Part shown: in pieces, positions 14,500 through 24,132 of the stretch
Position numbering within the stretch: position 1 is the stretch's first letter
Layout: each line of letters opens with the position of its first letter
Assembly (NCBI GenBank): GCA_017427385.1
Contig: JAFRSW010000001.1
Location: 1 to 64,000 of the forward strand
Reading direction: 5' to 3'
Source: Bacteroidales bacterium
Lineage (GTDB): Bacteria; Bacteroidota; Bacteroidia; Bacteroidales; UBA932
DNA: 64,000 nucleotides
Notes under the pieces: model-generated
Databases searched by the model: none
Told to the model about the DNA's origin: nothing
The model's input: the letters and a program-made list of their open reading frames with translations, nothing else
Translations under genes and position numbers: made by a program

Positions 14500-15393
14500 T
14501 TAGTCTTCGAATGCCGAGGGCAGCACTTCAAAGGCGCCCTTGCGGCCTTCCAGAGGAATCTTGGCGAAAGCTTTAATCACCAGCACGAGCAGCAGCACGG
14601 CGGCGGCGAAGCAGTACCAGTAGCCGGGGCCGAGCACATCCATCCAGCTTTCAGCATTCTCCAACGAATCCACATGTCCCATTATCAGGGCGAAAGTATT
14701 GTTGGTGAAGTGCATCAGCATGGTGAGCTTCAGCGAGCCGGTCTTATAGTAGACATATCCGAACAGGCATCCCAGCAGGAAGGCGGGGATCGCCTGCCAG
14801 GGGTTCAGGTGGATGACTGCGAAGAACAGTGCCGAGAGCACGATGGCCCAGACGGGCTTGACGCCACGCCCGAGAAGCCCACGCTCCACCATTCCGCGGC
14901 AGAGCCACTCCTCGAAGAACGGGGCGAACAGGCTCACGCAGATGAAGTTGATCCAGATGTTGCCGGTCGTAAGACCCTTCAGAGCCTCCTCAAGCCATGC
15001 GGGCATAGGCGGCAGCCATGATGTAGACAGGTCTCCAACTATCCCGGCGGCAAGAGTGGCCGCCATAACCATCAGCACACAGAGGAGCCAGCCGTGAGGA
15101 GCCACGTTGCCATTGTCCAGGGCCAGGCCCTTGTACTCCATGCGGTTGCGGCGGCTCTGCCCGGCAGCCCACATCATCGGAGGGATGAACATGATGGGAT
15201 AGGAAATGAGGGTTCCATACTCGGCCGCGAACGTATCGGCACTCCCGCCCATGAAAAGGGCCACGATGAAAACCACTCCGGTGCCGATCAGCGCACCCAG
15301 AAGGAACATCAGGACAAGGATGACTATATCCCCTCCTGAAGGGATGCACCAGGCGTACTTGCTCAGCACATCAAAGTTTCCGCGGCGTGCCAT
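14500..15393 (-). CDS. CPBP-family (CAAX-type) intramembrane metalloprotease
   Basis: This membrane protein of 297 residues has about eight helices. It carries the family motif FFEEWLCRGMVERG (glutamate pair and arginine) and a downstream FFAVIHLNPWQ with the histidine ligand, then a third region MLMHFTNNTF. Family members are intramembrane proteases with various, mostly unknown substrates. The ATG at 15393 comes one base after the stop of the nucleotidyltransferase, so the two are coupled. Its stop abuts the folP stop without any gap. Confidence 0.88.
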   Translation of the reverse strand: MARRGNFDVLSKYAWCIPSGGDIVILVLMFLLGALIGTGVVFIVALFMGGSADTFAAEYGTLISYPIMFIPPMMWAAGQSRRNRMEYKGLALDNGNVAPHGWLLCVLMVMAATLAAGIVGDLSTSWLPPMPAWLEEALKGLTTGNIWINFICVSLFAPFFEEWLCRGMVERGLLGRGVKPVWAIVLSALFFAVIHLNPWQAIPAFLLGCLFGYVYYKTGSLKLTMLMHFTNNTFALIMGHVDSLENAESWMDVLGPGYWYCFAAAVLLLVLVIKAFAKIPLEGRKGAFEVLPSAFED

Positions 15394-15394
15394 A

Positions 15395-16327
15395 TCAATA
15401 GAGAGGTGAAGGGTAAACTCCATCGGCAACCAGCTGCGCGAACTTCGCGACTACGCCGGGACGGTCTTCCTTGTAAGTTACGCCGAACCAGCTGGAAGGG
15501 GTGGAGAGCACCGAGGTGGATGCGCTGCCGTCCTTGATCATGCAGTCGATGGCGTAAGGGATGTAGAACTCCTTCTTCAACTCGGTGATGTTAGCCTTCA
15601 GGAAGTCGTTGAAGATGGCTTCGCTCTTGGCAAAATAATCGGGGGTGAAGCCCCACATGTTCATGGAGCAGAGGGCTTTGCCGTCCAGCACGATATGGGT
15701 GTCGCCGTTCACGGAATTGTCTCCGTATATCTTGCCGTCAGCCTCCTTGGCGATGTTCAGGTGCTCCTCAACGCTGGTGAGCACGCCTTTGGCATCGTAA
15801 TGGCAGATGCCGCGGGACACGCTGCCGCTCTCGGATAGGGTCTTGTCCAGCTCGAAGCCGATGATGGCATACTGTCCGGTGGTGTTCTCATGCGCACGGC
15901 ACCATTCGGCTGCCACCTTGAAGGAGTCCTTTCCGTAGTAGTCGTCGCCGTTGATGATGATGAAGGGTTCTTTGATCACATCCTTCGCCATCAGCACGGC
16001 ATGGGCGGTACCCCAGGGCTTTACTCGCTCGGGATTGAGGGTGAAGCCGGCGGGAATCTTGTCCAGTTCCTGGGTTACGAAAACGAACTCCAGGGGTGTG
16101 CCGTCCACGCACTTGACGTGGGAATATTTCTTGGCCACAAGGGCCTTCATGTCTTCGAGGAAGTATTCACGGACTATGTAGACCACCTTTCCGAATCCTG
16201 CCTTCACGGCATCGTAGATGGAATAATCGATAATGGTCTCTCCGGAAGGCCCCAGGCCGTCCATCTGCTTGAGTCCGCCATAACGGCTGCCCATTCCGGC
16301 AGCAAGAACTAACAATGTAGGTTTCAT
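15395..16327 (-). CDS. Sugar-phosphate/choline-phosphate nucleotidyltransferase family protein
   Basis: The 310-residue protein begins with TLLVLAAGMGSRYGGLKQ, the nucleotide-binding signature of NTP transferases, followed by GETIIDYSIYDAVKAGFGKVVYIV and the metal-binding INGDDYYG. Such enzymes make NDP-sugars or CDP-alcohols. The C-terminal third lacks the hexapeptide repeats of GlmU. Its start codon lies one base after the stop of a small lipoprotein gene of the AT-rich islet, and the CAAX protease gene follows it. The substrate is unknown. Confidence 0.82.
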   Translation of the reverse strand: MKPTLLVLAAGMGSRYGGLKQMDGLGPSGETIIDYSIYDAVKAGFGKVVYIVREYFLEDMKALVAKKYSHVKCVDGTPLEFVFVTQELDKIPAGFTLNPERVKPWGTAHAVLMAKDVIKEPFIIINGDDYYGKDSFKVAAEWCRAHENTTGQYAIIGFELDKTLSESGSVSRGICHYDAKGVLTSVEEHLNIAKEADGKIYGDNSVNGDTHIVLDGKALCSMNMWGFTPDYFAKSEAIFNDFLKANITELKKEFYIPYAIDCMIKDGSASTSVLSTPSSWFGVTYKEDRPGVVAKFAQLVADGVYPSPLY

Positions 16328-16328
16328 T

Positions 16329-16664
16329 TTATTTTGATATTAATTGTTCATTGCAACTACGAACATGCTCTAAATACTGGTCATATAGGTCATCCGAAAT
16401 GCCAAAGGATTTCGCTGACTCCCGCGAGATTGACAGATAGAACTTCCCGTTTGCAAAATTAACATAATTCTGCATGAACACCTCTTTGCTGGTTTGAAAC
16501 TTATACACAAGTTTCAGCGAATCTTCTTTTGACAGGGGTTCTCCTATGGAAGATTTGACTCTTGGCGTCCCACTTACAGTCTGGGATGTCATTAATTCCT
16601 GCTCGGACATTACCGAACAACAAGAAAGGGCAAATACTAAAAGAAGTATAGAAAAAGGTTTCAT
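16329..16664 (-). CDS. Small lipoprotein in AT-rich islet
   Basis: The 111-residue product starts MKPFSILLLVFALSCCSVMS, a lipoprotein signal with two adjacent cysteines at residues 15-16. The rest is helical and charged (SKEDSLKLVYKFQTSKEVFMQNY). No family recognised. It begins two bases after the stop of the large lipase-like gene and ends one base before the nucleotidyltransferase gene, so it belongs to the same transcription unit as both. Confidence 0.6.
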   Translation of the reverse strand: MKPFSILLLVFALSCCSVMSEQELMTSQTVSGTPRVKSSIGEPLSKEDSLKLVYKFQTSKEVFMQNYVNFANGKFYLSISRESAKSFGISDDLYDQYLEHVRSCNEQLISK

Positions 16665-16666
16665 AA

Positions 16667-19600
16667 CTAAAGAAATGGAAATCTGCCAATTCTGTATGAC
16701 ATTGTCTGCAACAGTTGGTCAGAACTATTATATACTTGAATAACTATTGAATCTGAAAGTCTTATTGCTCGGAGAACATTGTTGACTAACCAAAAGTGAT
16801 CAAAACTATCACTCTGATACGTGTAAAAACAGTCAACAATATAATATCCCGTTTCGGTAGGATGCGGTTGAACCGGAAAATCAAATCCGGCAACCGTGGC
16901 ATATGACGGGATAAGATTTGTTATGTTGTCTAGGGCCGCGCCCGGTATCGGTTTAAGTATCAGCATCGGATCCCCCTCGCTCATATAAAAAGGAATCTCT
17001 CCAAAAGGATAAAAGATAAAACAAACTACATCATTGTTTACATTTATCCGAAATAGATTAACGTAGAAAACGTCAGGTCTTTGAAGAATAATAGGATTAA
17101 GGCTTATGGAATGAGATCCATAGATCACGTCCAAGGCAATTGAAGAATAGTCATACCCCGTCCCGATTGTAAAAGTAACAGTGTCTGTATGCTGTGTGAG
17201 TATGGTTGGGCAATGTAATGTATCTCCGGCATTCCATGTATCCAACTTCCAGTTTAAAACCAGCAGTGAATCCAACCCCAAACGATTAACAAAATCCTTT
17301 TGCTGAGCATTGTGTATTCTGGCAATAGCAGTATAGTTACTGCCCAGATTAGAAGTGGTTATCGTCATAGGGGGGATTCCCACCATGACTGTCTTGCGTT
17401 TGGTAATTATCTGCCCATAATAATCATACGTGGCTATAATATCTACCAGACCTCCCTCCGCGACTGTCAACACCCCAGTGTTTTCATTTATAGTTGCAAT
17501 CTGACTGTTGCTTGTAGACCATTTGAACCCCGAAACAACTGACGTTGAATCCATTACATGAAAAGTATCTCCGGAAAACGCCATGTCAGGGCCATCGATA
17601 TAAGTATTTGTTACCTTCTCCAACCAGCTGGAGACAGTGCTCCAAAAATCAATATGATCACTCGCGTTGTTCTTTATGATATAGCTCGTAAAAGGTGTGT
17701 CGACACCAGGTGTCGGGTTATTCGAATACAAATCGGTTTCAAAATCATCGGGCATAGACATGGCACTTGCAGTTGGTATGAATGCCATATGGTCCGTCAA
17801 TTGAATATCATAATACAACTCGGCGACCCAAGGGCTTCCAAGCGTGTCCGGTTCTACTTCTAAACTGTATTTCGAACTCGGAAAAGTATCGTATAAATCG
17901 CCCGATGATGGTCCATAATGGTTATTTACAGGGATTGAAACATTCATCATATCCAACCATAACAGTTTTTTCTTATAAGACGCTGTTGTTCGGGAGACAC
18001 AATCACCATGGTTGAGGCATGGATAAACAGTATGAGATAATGAAAGAGTTGTCTTCCCGAGACGCCATAACGAACCCATAGGCGATTTGCAGAATAGCAT
18101 CATTATCAACTCCACCAAAGTTCCGCTGTTTAAATCAATCTCTGCTTGAAGGATAGTATCACCGGCACTGTACAAAGATTTTGTTCCTGATGGCGACTTC
18201 CCGCCGTTTATTATTGCGACATTCTGTATAGGATGGCCACGATCTCCCTTTGGGAAACCAATCGATTTAAAACTCTGCTGAAGATTTTCATAAAAAACAG
18301 AATTGTATGTAAGGGAAGAATTCATATACATGGGTAGCATTTGTTTTACCGATGTATAATTACCCACTTCCCTTAATGCCGGATAAATATCTTTTGTTAT
18401 ATTTAGATTACTAAACACTACGTCTGCCACGTAATTATCTGTTATATTATACAAATCCCAATATGTATAGAGTAAACCAGGGGAAATGTTCGCCCCTAAA
18501 TATGGGACATCGTGAGAAATAAATAGGCTTGTTTGATGTTCTTCCTCGTTATCAAGCTCCATAGTGGAAAGGGCATAACGCGCAATAAGACCACCCATAC
18601 TCTGTCCCATTACTATATTTGATGTCTCCGATGTCTTTTGTCCGTTCACCCATCTTATTACTTCCTTCAGCACCTCGGCATTATCTCGGATATTCGCTCC
18701 ACAGTCATACCAATCAACATAAAACACATCGTAACCATCAAAAAAGGGCAAGTGCCTTTCTCCGTTCTGTTTAATAATATCTAAGATATCCGTAAAACCC
18801 GAGTACTTATGCGGATCCTTAGGATCATATTTATGAAACTTCCATGGATCAAACCCTTCTGAAACAATCAATGGTTTATCAAATCGAAACGGCGACTTTC
18901 CCGTAACCATCGCCTTATAGGCTATCCCGTCAATATTAACGGATACAGTATGGGTATCGATGGACTCCGTCATAGAATTGGGCGCAATTAATGGAAATTG
19001 AACCTCTACCAATCCATGACTGACATACGTCCGGTTATTGTAACCAACCCGTAACTTGGTCTCATAAAAACCTTCCATAGAATATGATGCCACTACCGTA
19101 CCCCCGGAAGCAACGCTCCTATAGCCCTGTCCATCTCCCGGATCGAACTCAATACTCTGAAAAGATAATGTTGAAAGACTATCAATATTAATAACTGTGA
19201 AAGAGACTAAAGGATCGACTATTCCATCATTACCCAGAGCAAAACCGAACAAAACATCTTCTCCGTATGGGTTCTGCCAAACACCATTGACGTATGTGTC
19301 ACTGACCACTCCATTCGAATAATCAATCAGATGATCGGACAGAGCATTCGAAACGATATAATTATATGGCTTGAACAGGAAGCCGACCATCTGGTTGTCC
19401 GATGTGGAAATACTCTTTATTCTCGACAACACCGACTGGACACAAATCGTGTCTGCCCCAACCGAAGCCGTATTTATGCTATAAAGCATATCCACCATCA
19501 ACGGTAGTGTAACTAAATTACTATCAGTGAGCGCACTGCCGTTATATGCTTCGCCATCTACAAGGTTAACCGCCGCGTCCCATAAATATCCTGTAGGAAC

Positions 19601-19741
19601 CTTGGACTTGTCCAGGCCTGCAAACATAGCGGACAACTGACTTTTTATACTGTTTAGATTCTGACCGTACGCACTTATATTACCCACCATCAATATGGAC
19701 AGAATCAATACTATAACTCTATAATTAACGATTCTCTCCAT
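16667..19741 (-). CDS. Large secreted protein with alpha/beta-hydrolase (lipase-like) domain and Ig-like domain
   Basis: The ATG at 19741 gives MERIVNYRVIVLILSILMVGNISAYGQ, a signal peptide; the protein has 1024 residues. A beta-rich N-terminal region leads to a hydrolase domain (about 265-540) with KPLIVSEGFDPW, DVFYVDWYDCG and the nucleophile elbow VMGQSMGGLIARYAL; the later FIPTASAM and DHIDFW could supply the histidine region. A BIG2-type Ig-like domain follows (GFKWSTSNSQIATINENTGVL), then about 200 beta-rich residues. Lipase-like is a fold call; the substrate is unknown. Codon use and AT content differ from the neighbours. Confidence 0.75.
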   Translation of the reverse strand: MERIVNYRVIVLILSILMVGNISAYGQNLNSIKSQLSAMFAGLDKSKVPTGYLWDAAVNLVDGEAYNGSALTDSNLVTLPLMVDMLYSINTASVGADTICVQSVLSRIKSISTSDNQMVGFLFKPYNYIVSNALSDHLIDYSNGVVSDTYVNGVWQNPYGEDVLFGFALGNDGIVDPLVSFTVINIDSLSTLSFQSIEFDPGDGQGYRSVASGGTVVASYSMEGFYETKLRVGYNNRTYVSHGLVEVQFPLIAPNSMTESIDTHTVSVNIDGIAYKAMVTGKSPFRFDKPLIVSEGFDPWKFHKYDPKDPHKYSGFTDILDIIKQNGERHLPFFDGYDVFYVDWYDCGANIRDNAEVLKEVIRWVNGQKTSETSNIVMGQSMGGLIARYALSTMELDNEEEHQTSLFISHDVPYLGANISPGLLYTYWDLYNITDNYVADVVFSNLNITKDIYPALREVGNYTSVKQMLPMYMNSSLTYNSVFYENLQQSFKSIGFPKGDRGHPIQNVAIINGGKSPSGTKSLYSAGDTILQAEIDLNSGTLVELIMMLFCKSPMGSLWRLGKTTLSLSHTVYPCLNHGDCVSRTTASYKKKLLWLDMMNVSIPVNNHYGPSSGDLYDTFPSSKYSLEVEPDTLGSPWVAELYYDIQLTDHMAFIPTASAMSMPDDFETDLYSNNPTPGVDTPFTSYIIKNNASDHIDFWSTVSSWLEKVTNTYIDGPDMAFSGDTFHVMDSTSVVSGFKWSTSNSQIATINENTGVLTVAEGGLVDIIATYDYYGQIITKRKTVMVGIPPMTITTSNLGSNYTAIARIHNAQQKDFVNRLGLDSLLVLNWKLDTWNAGDTLHCPTILTQHTDTVTFTIGTGYDYSSIALDVIYGSHSISLNPIILQRPDVFYVNLFRINVNNDVVCFIFYPFGEIPFYMSEGDPMLILKPIPGAALDNITNLIPSYATVAGFDFPVQPHPTETGYYIVDCFYTYQSDSFDHFWLVNNVLRAIRLSDSIVIQVYNSSDQLLQTMSYRIGRFPFL

Positions 19742-20369
19742 ACTTACAATATCCATCAGTTATTCTTAAAAATTCACCGTCTTCACTTTCTGCCATGAAT
19801 TCAAAGAAAACATTACTAAACCATAAAACCTGATTCTCCATATTACCATCATCGCTGTACCACGTACATAGATTATAGTATTGTATCCATCCGTAAGTTA
19901 TATAATAAACAATATCTTTATCATAGTTATAAAGATACCCTACCCATATTGGCGAATCAACGGTCGTATTCTTCTTATATAGGGAATAAACTTCATCCTC
20001 TGTTTCCATCGAACGATTATCAAACAAAAACTGCGTCCCATTTTGCTGGAACAAAGTGCTATCAGCATATATACCAATGTGAAAAACATATCGATCTTGT
20101 TTATTATCTCTCGGCCCCAAATCCTCTATGCCACCGGAAACCAGTACATACTTAGATTGCGGTTTGCTAATAAACCTAAAACCACACTTTGGTATAGGCT
20201 CACCCCATCCATGAAAAGATTTGGAGATTTCATGATACTCAACACCATTGATATACATCCCTATCAGGTAATTCCCATATTTACCTTTATCTCTAACTTC
20301 CTCATGACAAGATGATAATAAGATAACAGGCGCCATGGCCAAGATAATGAGTACAATATATTTATTCAT
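19725..20369 (-). CDS. Lipoprotein of unknown function in AT-rich islet
   Basis: The protein of 214 residues begins MNKYIVLIILAMAPVILLSSCHEE, with the lipid-bearing cysteine at residue 21. The mature part has tyrosine-rich beta strands and no known motif. Its end overlaps the start of the lipase-like gene by 17 bases, so the three islet genes form one operon. It may be a partner or a surface anchor for the large protein; that is a guess from context. Confidence 0.65.
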   Translation of the reverse strand: MNKYIVLIILAMAPVILLSSCHEEVRDKGKYGNYLIGMYINGVEYHEISKSFHGWGEPIPKCGFRFISKPQSKYVLVSGGIEDLGPRDNKQDRYVFHIGIYADSTLFQQNGTQFLFDNRSMETEDEVYSLYKKNTTVDSPIWVGYLYNYDKDIVYYITYGWIQYYNLCTWYSDDGNMENQVLWFSNVFFEFMAESEDGEFLRITDGYCKYGENR

Positions 20370-20395
20370 CTGTAGGTCTTTTCTACAAATTTAGT

Positions 20396-20403
20396 TATTT
20401 TTG
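20396..20403 (+). promoter_or_regulatory. -7 box five bases before the ftsB-like start
   Basis: TATTTTTG ends five bases before the ATG at 20409. No good -33 match was found. Confidence 0.45.
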
Positions 20404-20408
20404 CGATA

Positions 20409-20732
20409 ATGTCGAAGGTCAGCAAAGATATATGGAACAGGGAGAAGGACGGGAACAACCACGAGAAGCGTTCCTTCCTCCGCTATTTCATTATTTCCAC
20501 CGCAATCTGCATTGTTTTTCTGTTCGTTAAGAAAGACAGTGTGGTGCGCTTGATAGGCACCGGATTCACCATCCACAGGCAGAACAAGGAGATGCGCTAC
20601 TATCAGAAACAGATTAACGACCTGGACCGCCAGATCCGCGTGCTCAGCAACGACCGCGACACCCTCGAAACCCTCGCCCGCGAACAGTATTTATTCGCCG
20701 AGCCGGGGGATGATGTCTATCTGACACACTAG
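20409..20732 (+). CDS. Septum formation initiator, FtsB/DivIC family
   Basis: The 107-residue protein has a short cytoplasmic start, one membrane helix (FLRYFIISTAICIVFLFV) and a coiled coil (MRYYQKQINDLDRQIRVLSNDRDTLETLAREQYLF), ending in the family motif AREQYLFAEPGDDVY. FtsB/DivIC links FtsL and FtsQ in the divisome. It converges with the lytic transglycosylase gene, overlapping it by four bases. Confidence 0.9.
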   Translation: MSKVSKDIWNREKDGNNHEKRSFLRYFIISTAICIVFLFVKKDSVVRLIGTGFTIHRQNKEMRYYQKQINDLDRQIRVLSNDRDTLETLAREQYLFAEPGDDVYLTH

Positions 20733-21427
20733 CGCGCGGCGCGGCGCTTGTACTGCTCGTATTTGGAGAGGACGTTCTCGACGTAGGCTATCGTTTCGGT
20801 GCCTTTGAACTTGCCGAATTTAATGGTATCGATTTCGAGAATGGCATCGTCGTTCATTTCGGGAATCAACGCAACTATATTGTCCCAGCTGGATGGATCC
20901 ACTCCGCGGATTGCGGCAAATTTTATGCAGTCCTGGATGCGGCCGACCCCGGCATTGTAAGCGGCCAGGGCGAATTTCATCCTTTCCACAGGATCGTCGG
21001 TGTGGTTCCTGTAGGCATTGTGGATGCGTTTCAGATAAATGGTTCCAATACGCACTCCCTCGATCGGGTCTGAAATATCGCCTGCGCCCAGCCATTCTGC
21101 GGTGGAAGGCATCATCTGCATAAGGCCTGTCGCACCCCTGCGCGAACGGACGTCGTTGTCGAAGCCGGATTCGTGATAGATGACCGCGGCGACCAGCCTC
21201 CAGTCCAGCCCGACGGAATCGGAATAGACTTTAATCAGAGAGTCGTAGGGGCTGATGACATAGTTGGCGCACATTCCACGCGGGAGAGTATCGGTTACCA
21301 CCGGCTCCACCCGCGACAGTCTCAGCTTCCGGGCATAGCCATCCGCCAGAATCGAGCCTGCTATCAAAGCAAGCACGAAGAGAATCATCACAAAGCTATG
21401 TGGTTCCTTAATCCTGCCGTTCATCAT
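20729..21427 (-). CDS. Lytic murein transglycosylase (SLT domain)
   Basis: The 232-residue protein has an N-terminal membrane anchor and a family 1 lysozyme-like domain: DWRLVAAVIYHESGFDNDVRSRRGATGLMQMMPSTAEWLG, where the glutamate in YHESGF is catalytic, followed by the AAYNAGVGRIQD motif. It cleaves peptidoglycan with 1,6-anhydro product formation. It resembles the catalytic half of MltF, without the solute-binding domain. Its start overlaps the stop of the putative porin gene. Confidence 0.9.
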   Translation of the reverse strand: MMNGRIKEPHSFVMILFVLALIAGSILADGYARKLRLSRVEPVVTDTLPRGMCANYVISPYDSLIKVYSDSVGLDWRLVAAVIYHESGFDNDVRSRRGATGLMQMMPSTAEWLGAGDISDPIEGVRIGTIYLKRIHNAYRNHTDDPVERMKFALAAYNAGVGRIQDCIKFAAIRGVDPSSWDNIVALIPEMNDDAILEIDTIKFGKFKGTETIAYVENVLSKYEQYKRRAAR

Positions 21428-24114
21428 TCTTCCCCTCCAAGACTCCTTCCTCCGGGAAGCGACCGTCCTTCTCCCTGCGAGCTGCTTGAACCGCCTCCCT
21501 TTCCGGGCTGGGTGTAGAACGGCCAGAACAGGCCGAATTTAATCACGCGCTGGGTGTTGATATAATGATGCGCAGAGAAGTAATCCGCGCTGTCGAACCA
21601 GCGCATGGCCGCATTCTCTATCTTTATGAATATGCACGCGCGTTTCCACTGCGCGTTCACGAAGAGATCGATGATCGGGCCGTTTTCGTAACGGACCTGG
21701 TTCTGATTGTGGAACACGCCCAGGGCCGGATTCCATGCGGGCGAATACCACGGTGTGTTGTAGAGCAGGTTCGCGCCGATCTGCATTTCCAGCACCTTCT
21801 GCCTGAGGGCGTCGCGCTGCACAATGAACTGGATGAAGTACTTGCCGTTCAGCGCCAGGCGCGGAAGCGGCAGCACATCCTCGTTGGAAGAAACCTGGAA
21901 CAGCACTTGATTGTCAAGATGCAGGAAATTGGCGATAACTATATCTTTCCGGAGGGTAGCGGAAAGCACACTCATCGCGCTGGCATTCTGCCTGGCGATG
22001 CTGAGGGTGTCGTAGTAGACATTATTCGCCAGCAGGCCGTAATTGAGGCTGGCGGAAAGCTTCCAGTAAGGGATGTCTATGTTCCCTCCAATCTTGGTGA
22101 TCGAAGTCTTGCCGAAGTCGTTGTTCCACTTGTAGTGGTTGGAATACACGTTCTGCTGGTAGTAGTCCGGATCCCGCAGCGAGGTGCTGAAGGTGGCTCC
22201 GAAGGCCACAGGGCTGGTGCGAGCCTTGCGGAAAGGATAGAAGCGGTAATCCGCGTTGGCCCGTATGTTAAAATCTCCCGCGTGGTAGCCTGCGAAATAG
22301 AGCTGGCCTCGCGCGTTCCACGTCATGTTCCGGAACAGGCGTCCGTTCGCTCCAGCGTAGGCATATACCGAATTCCCCCGGAACCGGTTGCCGGTGGCGG
22401 AACTGTCGGCATAAGTCTGGATCTTGTCCCCTATACCCACATCCAGCTTGGCCACCGCGGCCTCTGCCGACCATGGCTGCAGGCGGAGGAAGATCTTGTT
22501 GTCCAGTTCCGTGAGCCCCAGCGAATCGTCGGAAGCGGTGGGATTATAGTTGAACACGTTGTTGTAGAGGCTGCGCCCCACGGCATCGGAAGCGTTGATA
22601 TTGTCTGTGTAGTGCCTGCCGTAGCGGCTCCATTCGGTGCTGTGCCCGATGAAGGCTGTGGTGATGTCTTCCGTGGTATCAGGCACGAAGGTGGAGTCCC
22701 TGCGGGCCCTCCAGGTGTTGATGAAGGTGAAGGGAATGCGGTACTGCTGGTTCAGGAAGAAGGTTTTCTTCTTTATCTCGGAAGAAGCCTTGCCCAGCGC
22801 CACCTTCATCTCGCGGGCGTCGATGGTGGTATCCCTCACGTCCGCTATGTCCACCAGGCCGCCGTTCTCGTTCTGGATTATGTTGTTGGAGATGAATCCT
22901 GCATGCATGAGGTAGCGCTCGCCGAGGAAGTTGGTGCCCAGCGCCAGGGTCTTGTTCTTCACCGTCTCGTTGTTCAGCATTCCTCCCCCGCCCCAACGCT
23001 CGTAGAGTATGGAATAGTTCCAGGCAGGGAGGATGTTGTTGGTGGTAAAGATGTGCAGGTTGTCGGATTCCTTGGCATCTCCAGCCATCAGGGTTCCCCA
23101 GTAGGCCAGTTCCGTGTAGGGAGTCTTAGTGTTGTACATCCGCATGTTCCTCGCGCTCTGGCTCCAAGGCTCGTACCAGGAGTAGAACTCCGGGCTGTCT
23201 CCTTCCTGACGCTTGAAATAGTTGTAGGGCTGAACGGCTGATCCCGACACACCCAGCCAGGTGGAGTTCACGTCTTCGCGGCGGAAGGCGTAGTCGTAGA
23301 AGTAGTGGTTGTAGGTGGTGTCCGGCACGCGCGCCTTCACGTCGTGGAACTCGCGGTCCACGTTCCAGGTAATCAGGCGCTTGTATTTCAGGGAGTCCGG
23401 TATGGCAAAGGTCAGCAGCACCCTCGGGGTGTTTTCCCGTATGCTGTCCCGCACGGCCTGCTTTTCCTCCTTTATCTTACCAAGGGAATCGGCGACGGCC
23501 ATCTTGCGCTTCACCTTCTGCTCGTAGTCGTATTTCTTGCGCTCCTCCTTGCTGAGACCGTTGTACCACGCCAGGAAGGCCTCGCGGGCGCGGATGGTGG
23601 AATCCCGGTAGTAGAGGGAGTCCAGCATGTAGCGGTCGGCCGAGTCCAGACGGGCCTGCAGGGTATCTGCGGCCACCATCAGGCTGTCGTACGATTTCCG
23701 GAGGGAATCGCTCACTATGCGGTGCGTGAGCGAGTCTATCAGCGCGACGTAATACTTATAACGGAAGGGATCGATTTCCCGGAGGGAATCCGGCACAACC
23801 ATGGTATCCCGCGCGAAGATGCGCGGCAGAGTGTCTTCTTCTTCGAAACTCAGTGTTATGCCAAGGGCCTTGAGCACGCTGTCCGGCAGGCTCTCGGCCG
23901 TAAAGTTGCCTCTGCGGCGGAGTTTGTAGGCCCCGAGGCGGTATTTGACGGTGTCCTGGAGGGGGGAGATTCCTTCGCTGCGCTCGGAATGACAGGAGGC
24001 CTCGGGATGACAAACTACATATGTACTTTCCACGGGGTCGGTGGTTGCGACGGTGGTCGCGATGGCGAGAGTCACCACCGCTGTCGGGAACCACATTCTG
24101 GAGAGCATGGACAT
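21424..24114 (-). CDS. Putative outer-membrane porin (Bacteroidota porin family)
   Basis: The 896-residue product has an N-terminal signal region, a periplasmic part of about 250 residues rich in RDS and ADTLQ repeats, and then a long run of alternating amphipathic beta strands that ends in a membrane-type strand region. This order matches the Bacteroidota putative porin family (PF14121-type). Just after the signal, residues about 35-50 read CHPEASCHSERSEGIS, which is a repeat element (23966-24012) read in frame. The start at 24114 lies 18 bases after the permease stop; a TTG at 24132 is an alternative. A low-complexity glycine/serine tail ends the protein. Confidence 0.78.
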   Translation of the reverse strand: MSMLSRMWFPTAVVTLAIATTVATTDPVESTYVVCHPEASCHSERSEGISPLQDTVKYRLGAYKLRRRGNFTAESLPDSVLKALGITLSFEEEDTLPRIFARDTMVVPDSLREIDPFRYKYYVALIDSLTHRIVSDSLRKSYDSLMVAADTLQARLDSADRYMLDSLYYRDSTIRAREAFLAWYNGLSKEERKKYDYEQKVKRKMAVADSLGKIKEEKQAVRDSIRENTPRVLLTFAIPDSLKYKRLITWNVDREFHDVKARVPDTTYNHYFYDYAFRREDVNSTWLGVSGSAVQPYNYFKRQEGDSPEFYSWYEPWSQSARNMRMYNTKTPYTELAYWGTLMAGDAKESDNLHIFTTNNILPAWNYSILYERWGGGGMLNNETVKNKTLALGTNFLGERYLMHAGFISNNIIQNENGGLVDIADVRDTTIDAREMKVALGKASSEIKKKTFFLNQQYRIPFTFINTWRARRDSTFVPDTTEDITTAFIGHSTEWSRYGRHYTDNINASDAVGRSLYNNVFNYNPTASDDSLGLTELDNKIFLRLQPWSAEAAVAKLDVGIGDKIQTYADSSATGNRFRGNSVYAYAGANGRLFRNMTWNARGQLYFAGYHAGDFNIRANADYRFYPFRKARTSPVAFGATFSTSLRDPDYYQQNVYSNHYKWNNDFGKTSITKIGGNIDIPYWKLSASLNYGLLANNVYYDTLSIARQNASAMSVLSATLRKDIVIANFLHLDNQVLFQVSSNEDVLPLPRLALNGKYFIQFIVQRDALRQKVLEMQIGANLLYNTPWYSPAWNPALGVFHNQNQVRYENGPIIDLFVNAQWKRACIFIKIENAAMRWFDSADYFSAHHYINTQRVIKFGLFWPFYTQPGKGGGSSSSQGEGRSLPGGRSLGGEE
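23966..24012 (-). repeat. In-frame CHSE-type repeat element in the porin gene
   Basis: On the minus strand one TGTCATCCCGAG half unit is followed by TGTCATTCCGAGCGCAGCG and AAGGAATCTC. Same family as 7542-7600 and 28969-28997. Confidence 0.75.
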
Positions 24115-24132
24115 AACCTGCAAATTTAACAA

